Source of the DNA: Galbitalea sp036495225
GTDB lineage: Bacteria > Actinomycetota > Actinomycetes > Actinomycetales > Microbacteriaceae
Direction of reading: 5' to 3'
DNA length: 10,674 nucleotides
Assembly (NCBI GenBank): GCA_036495225.1
Contig: DASXNG010000020.1
Coordinates: forward strand, 1 to 10,674
In this document: piece after piece, positions 1-6,234 of the stretch
Position numbering within the stretch: position 1 is the first letter of the stretch
Layout: the number at the start of each line of letters is the position of its first letter
Program-made: the position numbers and the translations under genes
Notes under the pieces: generated by a model
What the model saw: the letters and a program-made list of their open reading frames with translations, nothing else
Databases searched by the model: none
Told to the model about the DNA's origin: nothing

Positions 1-147
1 CCCGGGTCGCTCCAAATCGACCTGATCAACCCTGATGGCGCACCCACGATGTTGCGCTTCACCATCCACTTCACCATCGACACACCCACACTGCAGGCGC
101 TCATCACCGATGCGCTCCCAGTGCAGAGCGCCCCGCAATCCAAGTAA
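1..147 (+). CDS. C-terminal end of an unrecognised phage protein (partial)
   Basis: Frame 1 is open from the window edge to TAA at 145-147 and gives the last 48 residues of a protein that begins outside the window. The visible part alternates hydrophobic and polar residues (for example LRFTIHFTID, roughly residues 18-27), suggesting beta strands, and ends in a polar tail, PVQSAPQSK. I do not recognise the family and assign no function. It ends 28 bases before the start codon of the alpha-CTD-like gene, on the same strand, so the two are probably co-transcribed. The frame choice rests on clean termination just ahead of a good ribosome site for the next gene. Confidence 0.6.
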   Translation, partial: PGSLQIDLINPDGAPTMLRFTIHFTIDTPTLQALITDALPVQSAPQSK

Positions 148-175
148 CACCTCCTCAATCCCCAAGGAGTCAGAA

Positions 176-616
176 ATGAATGAAGTCAGAACCTTGCTCA
201 ACCGACAGCGGAAGCTGCTCCGTGAGCTCGAAACTATCCGACGTCAACTTGTGCACATCGATAGCGTTACGAAGCGCGAATTGATCTCGTACGGCGACTC
301 GGATGCAATCCCCTTGATCAAGCTCGATTTCTCGGCCCGCGTCCAAAACGCTCTCCGACGCGAGGGGATCACGAACGTTGGCGAACTCTGTGCCTATTCC
401 GAGTTCGAACTGCTAGAGATTCGAAACTTCGGCCAGCATTCGCTTGATGAGGTGAAGGATGCGCTGTTTAGTCTCGGGCGTGAACCCAAGGAGCGCGAGT
501 TCACGCCGCTGATAGATGCGGTCACGTTCTCGGACGAAGAGCTAGATGCCGGAACGGCCGCCACGCTCGCATGGGCACGAGACTTCCATGCACGCGAGAA
601 AGCGCTCCACTCCTAA
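176..616 (+). CDS. Stand-alone RNA polymerase alpha C-terminal-domain-like protein
   Basis: This 146-residue protein is probably a DNA- or RNA-polymerase-binding regulator. Residues 45-101 resemble the alpha-CTD of bacterial RNA polymerase, especially the actinobacterial form: REGITNVGEL (62-71) and EIRNFGQHSLDEVK (81-94) are near-signature segments. By alignment from memory with E. coli alpha, R55 matches R265, N58 matches N268, G86 matches G296 and S89 matches S299, which are DNA minor-groove contacts; K298 is replaced by H88 and C269 by A59. The acidic 261-determinant position is D51. Residues 4-28 look like a charged coiled coil (TLLNRQRKLLRELETIRRQL), replacing the alpha N-terminal assembly domain, and a 45-residue acidic/helical tail follows. 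The start at 176 is set by AAGGAG at 164-169; the frame is open upstream to 35 but without a comparable site. Two sampled 60-base blocks are about 55-58% GC, against about 65% in a sampled portal block. In a phage it could recruit, mimic or decoy host transcription factors; this is inference. Confidence 0.85.
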   Translation: MNEVRTLLNRQRKLLRELETIRRQLVHIDSVTKRELISYGDSDAIPLIKLDFSARVQNALRREGITNVGELCAYSEFELLEIRNFGQHSLDEVKDALFSLGREPKEREFTPLIDAVTFSDEELDAGTAATLAWARDFHAREKALHS

Positions 617-621
617 ACCAC

Positions 622-635
622 GAGGCTTCTGCCTC
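622..635 (+). other. Short hairpin after the alpha-CTD-like gene
   Basis: GAGGC and GCCTC form a perfect 5 bp stem around a TTCT loop, starting 6 bases after the stop codon of the alpha-CTD-like gene. It is followed by TCCGT rather than a T run, so it is at best a weak terminator or an mRNA 3'-end stabiliser. It could be chance. Confidence 0.35.
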
Positions 636-642
636 TCCGTAA

Positions 643-670
643 AGTGACCTGGCGTCACTGATGAGGTGAC
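643..670 (+). promoter_or_regulatory. Inverted repeat plus third GTGAC copy before the terminase genes (candidate operator or RNA hairpin)
   Basis: AGTGAC (643-648) and GTCACT (654-659) are a perfect 6 bp inverted repeat with a 5-base centre. A third GTGAC lies at 666-670 and overlaps the purine-rich ribosome site GAGGTGA of the next gene. The arrangement could be an operator for a dimeric DNA-binding protein, with the third site blocking translation or transcription start. It could also be an RNA hairpin, or part of the packaging-initiation site read by the small terminase. The neighbours on both sides are putative DNA-binding proteins. Function is inference. Confidence 0.4.
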
Positions 671-675
671 GACAG

Positions 676-1191
676 ATGTCCCGAGGTGTCCCGGTCAACG
701 CGGAAACGCGCGCAGAAGCCCTCCGGCTGTTCGATGAGGGAATCGCCCGCAACGAGATCGCCCGACGGTTGGGCATCTCGACTGGTGTGGTGAGTCGCAT
801 CTGCAAGGCGGCTGGTCGTTTGTTCGACCGGGCACAGACTGAGAATGCGACGGCGGCTCGTTCGATCGATCTGGCCGCGATGCGCTTGGAGCTCGCGCAA
901 GAGATGGCGGCGACTGGCCTTGAGCTCCTGAAGACTCGGCACAGCCCGTACCTCGTCTACAGCTTCGGCGGCAAAGAGAACATCTACGCCGAACACACTC
1001 TGCCGACACCACCGGTTGAAACGGTGCGCTCGATAGTTGTCACCGCCGGCATCGCGTTCGACAAGGCAACGAAGGTTCTTGAGAAGTCCACCGAAGGCGT
1101 GGCCGGCGCACGTTCGTTGCTGCATTCACTTGCTGACGGCTTTGCCGTTGCAGCCGCACAGTACGAGGCGACCGCAACCGATGACGAATAA
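676..1191 (+). CDS. Putative terminase small subunit / helix-turn-helix DNA-binding protein
   Basis: This 171-residue protein has an N-terminal helix-turn-helix at about residues 10-45: AEALRLFDEGIARNEIARRL, then GISTGVVSRICKAAG, the pattern of resolvase/Sigma-70-like HTH domains. A mixed helical region follows, with a long helix at about 62-90. In tailed phages the protein directly before the large terminase usually recognises the packaging start on the genome (cos or pac) and forms a ring that loads the motor. The gene starts at ATG 676 after GAGGTGA (663-669) and overlaps the large terminase gene by 11 bases, which fits translational coupling. No family-diagnostic C-terminal motif is recognised, so a plain HTH regulator remains possible; the call rests mainly on the HTH and the position. 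Confidence 0.65.
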   Translation: MSRGVPVNAETRAEALRLFDEGIARNEIARRLGISTGVVSRICKAAGRLFDRAQTENATAARSIDLAAMRLELAQEMAATGLELLKTRHSPYLVYSFGGKENIYAEHTLPTPPVETVRSIVVTAGIAFDKATKVLEKSTEGVAGARSLLHSLADGFAVAAAQYEATATDDE

Positions 1192-2497
1192 GCCGCTTCT
1201 CTCCCCCAAGCAGATGTGGTCGATTCACAAGGCCAAGTCCAAGAAGATCGCCCTCTGGGTCGGCGCCGTATCGGGTGGCAAAACGATTGCGTCGCTGTTC
1301 GCCTTCCTCGATGCCGTAGCTGACGCTAAAGGCTCCGGTGAGATATTCATCATCGGGAAGACGTTGCAGGCCATCGAGCGCAACATCATCCACCCGCTCC
1401 AGTCCTACGAGTTGTTCGGCGAACTCGCCTATCAGGTGGTCCACGTCAAAGGCTCCAACGATGCGATGATCTTCGGTCGTCTGGTGTCGCTGGTGGGTGC
1501 GAACGATGCCCGCGCCGAGGGTCGAATCCGCGGTGCGACCGCCGAGATCGCGTACGTCGATGAGGCAACGCTGCTCGCCAAGGAATTCTGGGCGATGCTC
1601 ATCACCCGACTTCGCGTCTCCGGCGCGCGCATGCTCGCGACCACCAACCCGGGCGCATCACAACACTGGCTTCGCACCGACTACATCCTCGACCCCGAAG
1701 CCAACAACATGGTTGTCTTCCACTTCACGATGCACGACAACCCCCTGTACTTCGAGGGTGGGGATCCTGGTCCGGCGTACATCGCCGACATGGAGTCGAC
1801 GTTCGCCGGCTCGAAGATCTTCTACGACCGGTTCATCAAAGGTCTGTGGACCAACGCCGAAGGCGCCATCTACGACAACTGGGACCCCGCGAAACACGTC
1901 ATCGCCTGGTCGGACATGCCACCGATGTACAGCCTCCTCGGTGTGGCGATGGACTTCGGCACCCAGCACGCCACCTCCATCGGCATCCTCGGGCTCGGGT
2001 ACGACCGGCGCCTGTACATGGTGGATGAACTCCGCATCGACGTCACCGACACAGCGACCCGCCAGTCACCATCGGTGAAGGCGAAGACCATCGCCGACTG
2101 GCTGAAACTCGACCACACACCCGAACGCCAAGGGTTGCGGCCGCTGCGCGTCATCGCATCCACCGACCCAGCCTCCATCGCCCACACCGCGGAGCTGTAC
2201 CAGTCGCAAGGCATCGCGACCGAGCATGCGGAGAACGCGGTCAGTTACGGCATCGGCCTCATCTCCTCGCTGCTCTCACGCGAGATCGACGGCATCCCCA
2301 TGCTGCGAGTCTCCGACCGGTGCACCGGAATCATCCAAGAAGCCCCCAGCTACACGTGGGACCCGAAAGCTGCCGAACGAGGCGAAGACGCCCCGATCAA
2401 AGCCAACGACGACTCCATGGACATGTGGCGTTACGCCATCGCCACCACCGAGGGTGACTGGCGCGACGAACTGCTGACCATCAACACCCGATTCTGA
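1181..2497 (+). CDS. terL: Terminase large subunit (packaging ATPase and nuclease)
   Basis: This 438-residue motor protein drives ATP-powered DNA packaging through the portal and cuts concatemers. The ATPase domain has Walker A GAVSGGKT at 28-35, Walker B IAYVDEAT at 123-130 with D127 and E128, and the coupling motif ATTNP at 153-157. The C-terminal RNase H-like nuclease domain shows VAMDFG at 256-261 (D258), ASTDPA at 326-331 (D329) and DDSMDMWRYA at 410-419, with D411 or D414 as the third metal-binding acid. The length is typical for the family. The ATG at 1181 lies inside the end of the preceding gene. I prefer it to the longer open frame back to 1037 because the protein then begins with MTNKPLLSPKQ just before the ATPase domain, as in relatives. 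A weak GAGG at 1165-1168 and coupling to the upstream gene may start translation. Confidence 0.95.
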   Translation: MTNKPLLSPKQMWSIHKAKSKKIALWVGAVSGGKTIASLFAFLDAVADAKGSGEIFIIGKTLQAIERNIIHPLQSYELFGELAYQVVHVKGSNDAMIFGRLVSLVGANDARAEGRIRGATAEIAYVDEATLLAKEFWAMLITRLRVSGARMLATTNPGASQHWLRTDYILDPEANNMVVFHFTMHDNPLYFEGGDPGPAYIADMESTFAGSKIFYDRFIKGLWTNAEGAIYDNWDPAKHVIAWSDMPPMYSLLGVAMDFGTQHATSIGILGLGYDRRLYMVDELRIDVTDTATRQSPSVKAKTIADWLKLDHTPERQGLRPLRVIASTDPASIAHTAELYQSQGIATEHAENAVSYGIGLISSLLSREIDGIPMLRVSDRCTGIIQEAPSYTWDPKAAERGEDAPIKANDDSMDMWRYAIATTEGDWRDELLTINTRF

Positions 2498-2507
2498 GGA
2501 GAGCACC

Positions 2508-4211
2508 ATGCCGCTGCCCGCCTCCGGACCCAAAACGGTTTGGCCGCCGAAGTCGCTCGAGCGCATCCTCCCCCGGATGGCGCAATGGTCCGCCTGGTAC
2601 TCGGGCGAACTGGAGGCGTTGCAGATCGCCTATGGTGGCGGCCAGTCGCAGGACTCCACCGGGTTCTTCGCATCCGATCAGGGCGGTTTCAAGGCTGGCG
2701 TTGGTCGTCTGCTGCAGCGATGGTTCGTCGCGCAGCGTCCCCTCGGCAACGAACGCAACACGAAGCTCCCCATCCCGATCGCTGCGGAGATGTGCCAAGC
2801 ATCCGCCGACCTCCTGTTCGCTGACCCGATCACCGTCACGGTGGGGCAGCCGAAGAAGCCGGGCGCCGCCACGGATGCGGACGGGGATGCCGGCGCACCC
2901 TCGAAAGCCCCGAACCCAACACAGGATCGCCTCAACGACCTCCTCGACGACTCCTTCCACTCCACGATGGCTGAGGCTGCCGAGTTGTGCGCGGCCCTCG
3001 GCGGTGTGTACCTGCGGGTCACATGGGATGACGTCAACTTCCCCGACGGCCCCTTCTCCACCATCAAGGACGCTGACACCGCTATCCCGGAGTTCACGTG
3101 GGGTCGCCTGTCGGCGGTGACGTTCTGGTCTGTCATCAAAAAGGATGGCGGGAAGGTGTGGCGTCACCTCGAACGCCACGAAACCGAGAAAGACGCATTC
3201 GGTGTCCCGAACGGCAACGGTGTCATCCTCCACGGCCTGTACCTCGGCGACGACGACACCCTCGGCGAATCCCTCCCCCTCGGCATGCTCCCCGAAACCG
3301 CGGGGATGGCGGAACACACCGACCTGGCTGGCGTTGAGGGCACCATCGACACCGGCACACCCGGTCTCGCCGTGACCTACATCCCGAACCAGACCCCGAA
3401 CCGGTCTTGGCGCCGCGACGCGATCGGCCGTCACCTCGGACGCAGCGACCTTGACGGTGTCGAACACCTGATGGACCAGCTCGCCGAAACCATGTCCGAC
3501 TGGATGCGCGCACGCCGTGCAGCACGAGCCCGCGTGATGATGGCCAAAGACCTGGTCAAGAACGCCGGTCCCGGATCCGGCACAGTCGTCGACCTCGACC
3601 AAGAAACCTACATCGACACCGACTTCGCCATGGGCGGTGGCCCTTCGAGCTCACCGACCCTCGCCGACCGTGTGCAGGTACTCCAGCCGACCTTCGATCC
3701 GACCCAGTACAAGGTCACCGCCGATGATCTCATCGAACAGATCCTGCAAATGGCTGGCTACAGCATGCAGACGTTCGGTGTGGGTGACAGTGGCACAGTC
3801 CGAACCGCCACTGAGATCGAGTCGAAAGAACGCCGCTCGATGATGACGCGTTCGCGGAAGATTCGCGAGTGGACGCCGGCGCTGCTTGAGCACATCACGA
3901 AGCTCCTTGAGGTCGACAACGCGTTCTTCGGCGGCAAGAACATCGTCACCGACCTGACCGTCGAATTCACTGACGGGGTGCAGGAGACGCAACTCGCGCT
4001 CGCGCAGACCGTTGCCGCCCTGTTCGCAGCCGAATCCGCTTCCCTCGTGGAACGCGTGTCGATCCTTCACCCCGAATGGGACGAAGACCAGATCGCCGCC
4101 GAGGTGAAACTCATCCAGACCGAGTTCGCGGCCGCACCCGCGCCGTCGATGGTGCCACCCGACTTCGGCCCGGTAGACAACGAGCCGAACGATGGCCCAG
4201 CCGCAACCTGA
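2508..4211 (+). CDS. Portal protein (SPP1 gp6-like)
   Basis: This 567-residue protein would form the dodecameric ring at the unique capsid vertex through which DNA enters and leaves and to which terminase and connectors dock. Portal-like segments include the N-terminal region WYSGELEALQIAYGGG (30-45), the middle alpha/beta region with GGVYLRVTWD (165-174), and the helical stem TATEIESKERRSMMTRSRK (433-451) before a long helix to about residue 467. The glycine/alanine-rich insert at about 116-138 looks disordered. The C-terminus is helical, then proline-rich. The start at 2508 follows GAGGAGAG at 2496-2503, which overlaps the terminase stop. The last 20 bases overlap the minor capsid gene. Order, length and motifs fit the SPP1 gp6/PF05133 portals of actinobacteriophages. 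Confidence 0.9.
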   Translation: MPLPASGPKTVWPPKSLERILPRMAQWSAWYSGELEALQIAYGGGQSQDSTGFFASDQGGFKAGVGRLLQRWFVAQRPLGNERNTKLPIPIAAEMCQASADLLFADPITVTVGQPKKPGAATDADGDAGAPSKAPNPTQDRLNDLLDDSFHSTMAEAAELCAALGGVYLRVTWDDVNFPDGPFSTIKDADTAIPEFTWGRLSAVTFWSVIKKDGGKVWRHLERHETEKDAFGVPNGNGVILHGLYLGDDDTLGESLPLGMLPETAGMAEHTDLAGVEGTIDTGTPGLAVTYIPNQTPNRSWRRDAIGRHLGRSDLDGVEHLMDQLAETMSDWMRARRAARARVMMAKDLVKNAGPGSGTVVDLDQETYIDTDFAMGGGPSSSPTLADRVQVLQPTFDPTQYKVTADDLIEQILQMAGYSMQTFGVGDSGTVRTATEIESKERRSMMTRSRKIREWTPALLEHITKLLEVDNAFFGGKNIVTDLTVEFTDGVQETQLALAQTVAALFAAESASLVERVSILHPEWDEDQIAAEVKLIQTEFAAAPAPSMVPPDFGPVDNEPNDGPAAT

Positions 4212-5295
4212 CGATCAGTTCCGCGCCTACCTCGCGGCACTCATCGCCTTGTACGTGCAGGCTGAACAGAACCTCCTCGGCGGCATCTCCGCGATCCTGC
4301 GATTCACCACGCCGGACATGATCTCGCAGCTCATGGCGCTGCGGAAGATGCGCCGCCTGGTCGAACGCACCAACCGGGAACTGACGGCCGGTGATGCTGC
4401 GTACGCCCGACCCTTGCTGAACGCTGCGCTCACTGCAGGTTCTCGTGATGCGCAGAAGCAGCTCGCCCGCCTCGGCACCGACATTGTGCCCCGACCGCTG
4501 CCGTTCGACTTCTCCATCCCGCACGGCGTCCGCTCGCTGAACGCGATCCGCGCCGACCTGCTGTCGCCACTCGAGGATGTCCGCAGGCGCATCACCCGAC
4601 TCCCGGATGACGTGTACAAGCTGATCTCACCGGCGGCCGCTGGCGGTCAGGTGCTCGGTCACGGCTACACACCATCTCAAGCTCAGGCCTACGCGTGGCG
4701 CGCGTTCGTCCGGAACGGTGTCACCGGCTTCACCGATCGCGCAGGCCGCGACTGGTCACTCTCCGCGTACGTGGAGATGTCGGTTCGCACCGCAACGATG
4801 CGCGCCTACAACGACTCCCACCTGCAGGTCATGACCGCCGCGGGGATCGACCTGTACACGGTCGATGACGACGGCCATCCATGCCCGCTGTGCTTCCCAT
4901 GGCAGAACAAGATCCTGTCGGTCGACCCTGACCCGCGCGCTGACGCGACTATCGCCGAAGCGACGGCCGCGGGACTGTTCCACCCGAACTGCAAGCACGT
5001 CCTGAACGCCTACATCCCGGCCTACTCGAAGGTGAAAACACCACGCGAGTGGACCGATGAGGATGCCGCCAAGTACAAGCTCACGCAGAAGCAGCGGCGC
5101 CTCGAGCTTGATATCCGCAAGGCGAAGAAGCAGCAGGAGTACGCGATCAGCCCATCAACTCGGGCGGACGCTCGCGCGGATGTGCGTGCGGCGCAGGCGC
5201 GGATGCGCCAGTTCATCGACGAGTCGGGCCTGTTGCGACATTCCCGTCGCGAGCAGGTCGACCTCGCCGATAGCTACCTGAAACTTCCCGCGTAA
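4192..5295 (+). CDS. MuF-position minor capsid protein (phage minor capsid protein 2-like)
   Basis: This 367-residue protein is encoded directly after the portal and overlaps it by 20 bases, the usual place for MuF/SPP1 gp7-type proteins that are packed inside the head and help DNA delivery or portal incorporation. The N-terminal half is helical. At 197-277 it carries the family hallmark: VRTATMRAYNDSHLQVM, then GHPCPLCFPWQNKILS (228-243) and GLFHPNCKHVLNAYIP (261-276). C231, C234, H264, C267 and H269 could bind a metal. The C-terminus (about 295-345) is a lysine/arginine-rich helix with coiled-coil character. No protease catalytic site is recognised, so calling it a capsid maturation protease is not justified. 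The call is a from-memory match to the Phage_min_cap2 (PF06152) pattern plus synteny. A 151-base non-coding gap follows. Confidence 0.85.
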   Translation: MAQPQPDDQFRAYLAALIALYVQAEQNLLGGISAILRFTTPDMISQLMALRKMRRLVERTNRELTAGDAAYARPLLNAALTAGSRDAQKQLARLGTDIVPRPLPFDFSIPHGVRSLNAIRADLLSPLEDVRRRITRLPDDVYKLISPAAAGGQVLGHGYTPSQAQAYAWRAFVRNGVTGFTDRAGRDWSLSAYVEMSVRTATMRAYNDSHLQVMTAAGIDLYTVDDDGHPCPLCFPWQNKILSVDPDPRADATIAEATAAGLFHPNCKHVLNAYIPAYSKVKTPREWTDEDAAKYKLTQKQRRLELDIRKAKKQQEYAISPSTRADARADVRAAQARMRQFIDESGLLRHSRREQVDLADSYLKLPA

Positions 5296-5306
5296 ACCCC
5301 ACATCT

Positions 5307-5383
5307 TGCACGGCATCGTCTAGCGCCCGAAGACACCGCAGGCATGCGGAGGCGCCGGTTGGAATCCGGCTGCCGTGCACCCA
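5307..5383 (+). ncRNA. tRNA-like cloverleaf without an anticodon loop
   Basis: The gap between the minor capsid and scaffold genes folds by eye into a cloverleaf. TGCACGGCA (5307-5315) pairs perfectly with TGCCGTGCA (5371-5379), a 9 bp acceptor-like stem followed by C and then CCA at 5381-5383. GTCT/AGAC (5318-5321/5331-5334) makes a 4 bp D-type stem with loop AGCGCCCGA. CCGCA/TGCGG (5336-5340/5345-5349) makes the middle arm with only GGCA in the loop. GCCGG/CCGGC (5354-5358/5366-5370) makes a 5 bp T-type stem with the 7-base loop TTGGAAT. Elbow bases fit tRNA: U8 (5316), A14, G15, G18, A21, C48 (5353), T54, T55 and A58. The TCGTCTAGC segment resembles tRNA-Glu. The middle arm is 14 rather than 17 bases and the acceptor is 2 bp too long, so it cannot decode. 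It may be a decayed tRNA, a processing signal splitting the late mRNA, or a regulatory or particle RNA; which one is unknown. Confidence 0.6.
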
Positions 5384-5385
5384 GT

Positions 5386-5400
5386 CCCGCCTGGCGCGGG
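5386..5400 (+). other. GC hairpin in the scaffold gene leader
   Basis: CCCGC (5386-5390) and GCGGG (5396-5400) form a 5 bp stem with loop CTGGC, 2 bases after the tRNA-like element. It is followed by TAATCC, not a T run. It may be a spacer hairpin between the tRNA-like element and the scaffold ribosome site (AAGGAG at 5433-5438). A weaker 4 bp hairpin, GAGC/GCTC (5418-5421/5427-5430), sits directly before that site. Roles are unknown. Confidence 0.35.
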
Positions 5401-5446
5401 TAATCCCCAACCCCAACGAGCTTGACGCTCACAAGGAGATACACCC

Positions 5447-6217
5447 ATGTTCCGCAACAAGATCACCGGCTGCACGTACCGTCCGTTTCTTCGCTTCGCC
5501 GAAGGAGACGAGGGCGGCGCCGTGGGTGCCGACGCAGCAGCTCTGGCAGCAGCAGGCGTCACGCCGAAACCCGCACCGACAAGCACCACACACGAAGCAT
5601 CGTCACAGCCAGCATTCGCCGCCCAGCAGGCTCAGGCCGCACAGGCAGCAGCAGCCGCAAGTGGCACCGCCGCAACCGCAGCCGAGAAGGTCGAAGACCT
5701 CCCACCGTGGGCGCAGAAGATCATCGCCGACACCCGCAAGGAAGCCGGCGACTACCGCACCGCAGCTAAAACCGCAGCGGATACGGCATCACAAGCCCTC
5801 ACCGACAAGCTCGCTGTCGCGCTCGGTCTCAAACCGGACGCCGCAACGGATCCTGCGGCCCTCACCGCCTCCCTCACGAAGGCGCAGAAGGACGCAGCGG
5901 ACGCGGCACGCCAACTCGCCGTTTTCAAGGCGGCGAACGGTATCGCGGACCCAGCCAAGTTGCTGGACCGCACCTCATTCACGACTTCCATCGCCGGGAT
6001 TGATCCCTCCGATGGCTCGGCGCTCAAGGCAGCTATCGAAGCTGCTGTGGCCGCCGACGCATCTCTCAAGGCAGCCCGGGCGGCTGGCGCGAGTTCGGTC
6101 GACACAACCGGCGGGACCGGGGAAACAGGCCAAGTCACAGAAGAGCAACTCGCTCAAATGTCGCCCGAGGAGATCGCTGAGGCCTACGGAAAAGGCCAAC
6201 TCAAGCATCTCCTCTAA
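5447..6217 (+). CDS. Head scaffolding protein
   Basis: This 256-residue internal scaffold would guide the major capsid protein into a correctly sized procapsid and then leave. The protein is alanine-rich, hydrophilic and mostly helical. After a short start (FLRFAEGDEGG, 14-24) come a disordered Ala/Gln/Pro-rich region (about 28-80), a charged helical core (LPPWAQKIIADTRKEAGDY at 85-103, coiled coil likely to about 165) and a C-terminal segment, EEIAEAYGKGQLKHLL (241-256). Such charged, helical C-terminal ends are typical capsid-binding tails of scaffolds. AAGGAG at 5433-5438, 8 bases before ATG 5447, sets the start. The gene lies 17 bases ahead of the major capsid gene, the classic order. The long overlapping + frame at 5526-6341 is Arg/Pro/Ser-rich and is an artefact of this Ala-rich sequence. 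Confidence 0.85.
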   Translation: MFRNKITGCTYRPFLRFAEGDEGGAVGADAAALAAAGVTPKPAPTSTTHEASSQPAFAAQQAQAAQAAAAASGTAATAAEKVEDLPPWAQKIIADTRKEAGDYRTAAKTAADTASQALTDKLAVALGLKPDAATDPAALTASLTKAQKDAADAARQLAVFKAANGIADPAKLLDRTSFTTSIAGIDPSDGSALKAAIEAAVAADASLKAARAAGASSVDTTGGTGETGQVTEEQLAQMSPEEIAEAYGKGQLKHLL

Positions 6218-6234
6218 CCCTCAAGGAGTAACAA

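Noticed and set aside
35..175. Longer start for the alpha-CTD-like protein (from 35)
   Set aside because: The added residues are Ser/Pro/Arg-rich, overlap the coding end of the upstream gene in another frame, and have no ribosome site. AAGGAG sits ideally before ATG 176.
176..616. Fragment or pseudogene of a bacterial rpoA
   Set aside because: The gene has its own ribosome site, start and stop. The segment before the alpha-CTD is a different coiled coil, not the rpoA N-terminal domain or linker, and it sits in a continuous phage operon.
2481..3602. Long minus-strand open frame opposite the portal gene (373 codons), and a similar one at 9543-10433
   Set aside because: Opposite-strand open frames arise from strong G/C third-position bias in the real genes. 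Their products have no recognisable domains, and no ribosome site or transcription unit fits.
4192..5295. Capsid maturation protease
   Set aside because: No serine, Clp-type or herpes-type protease motifs are recognised in the minor capsid protein, and no separate protease gene lies between portal and coat.
5307..5383. Functional tRNA (Glu-like, or Met with CAT in the loop)
   Set aside because: The space between D and T arms is only 19 bases. Forcing a 5+7+5 anticodon arm puts CAT at positions 34-36 but breaks two stem pairs, places G instead of T at position 33 and leaves one variable-loop base. The acceptor stem is also 2 bp too long if CCA is to follow the discriminator.
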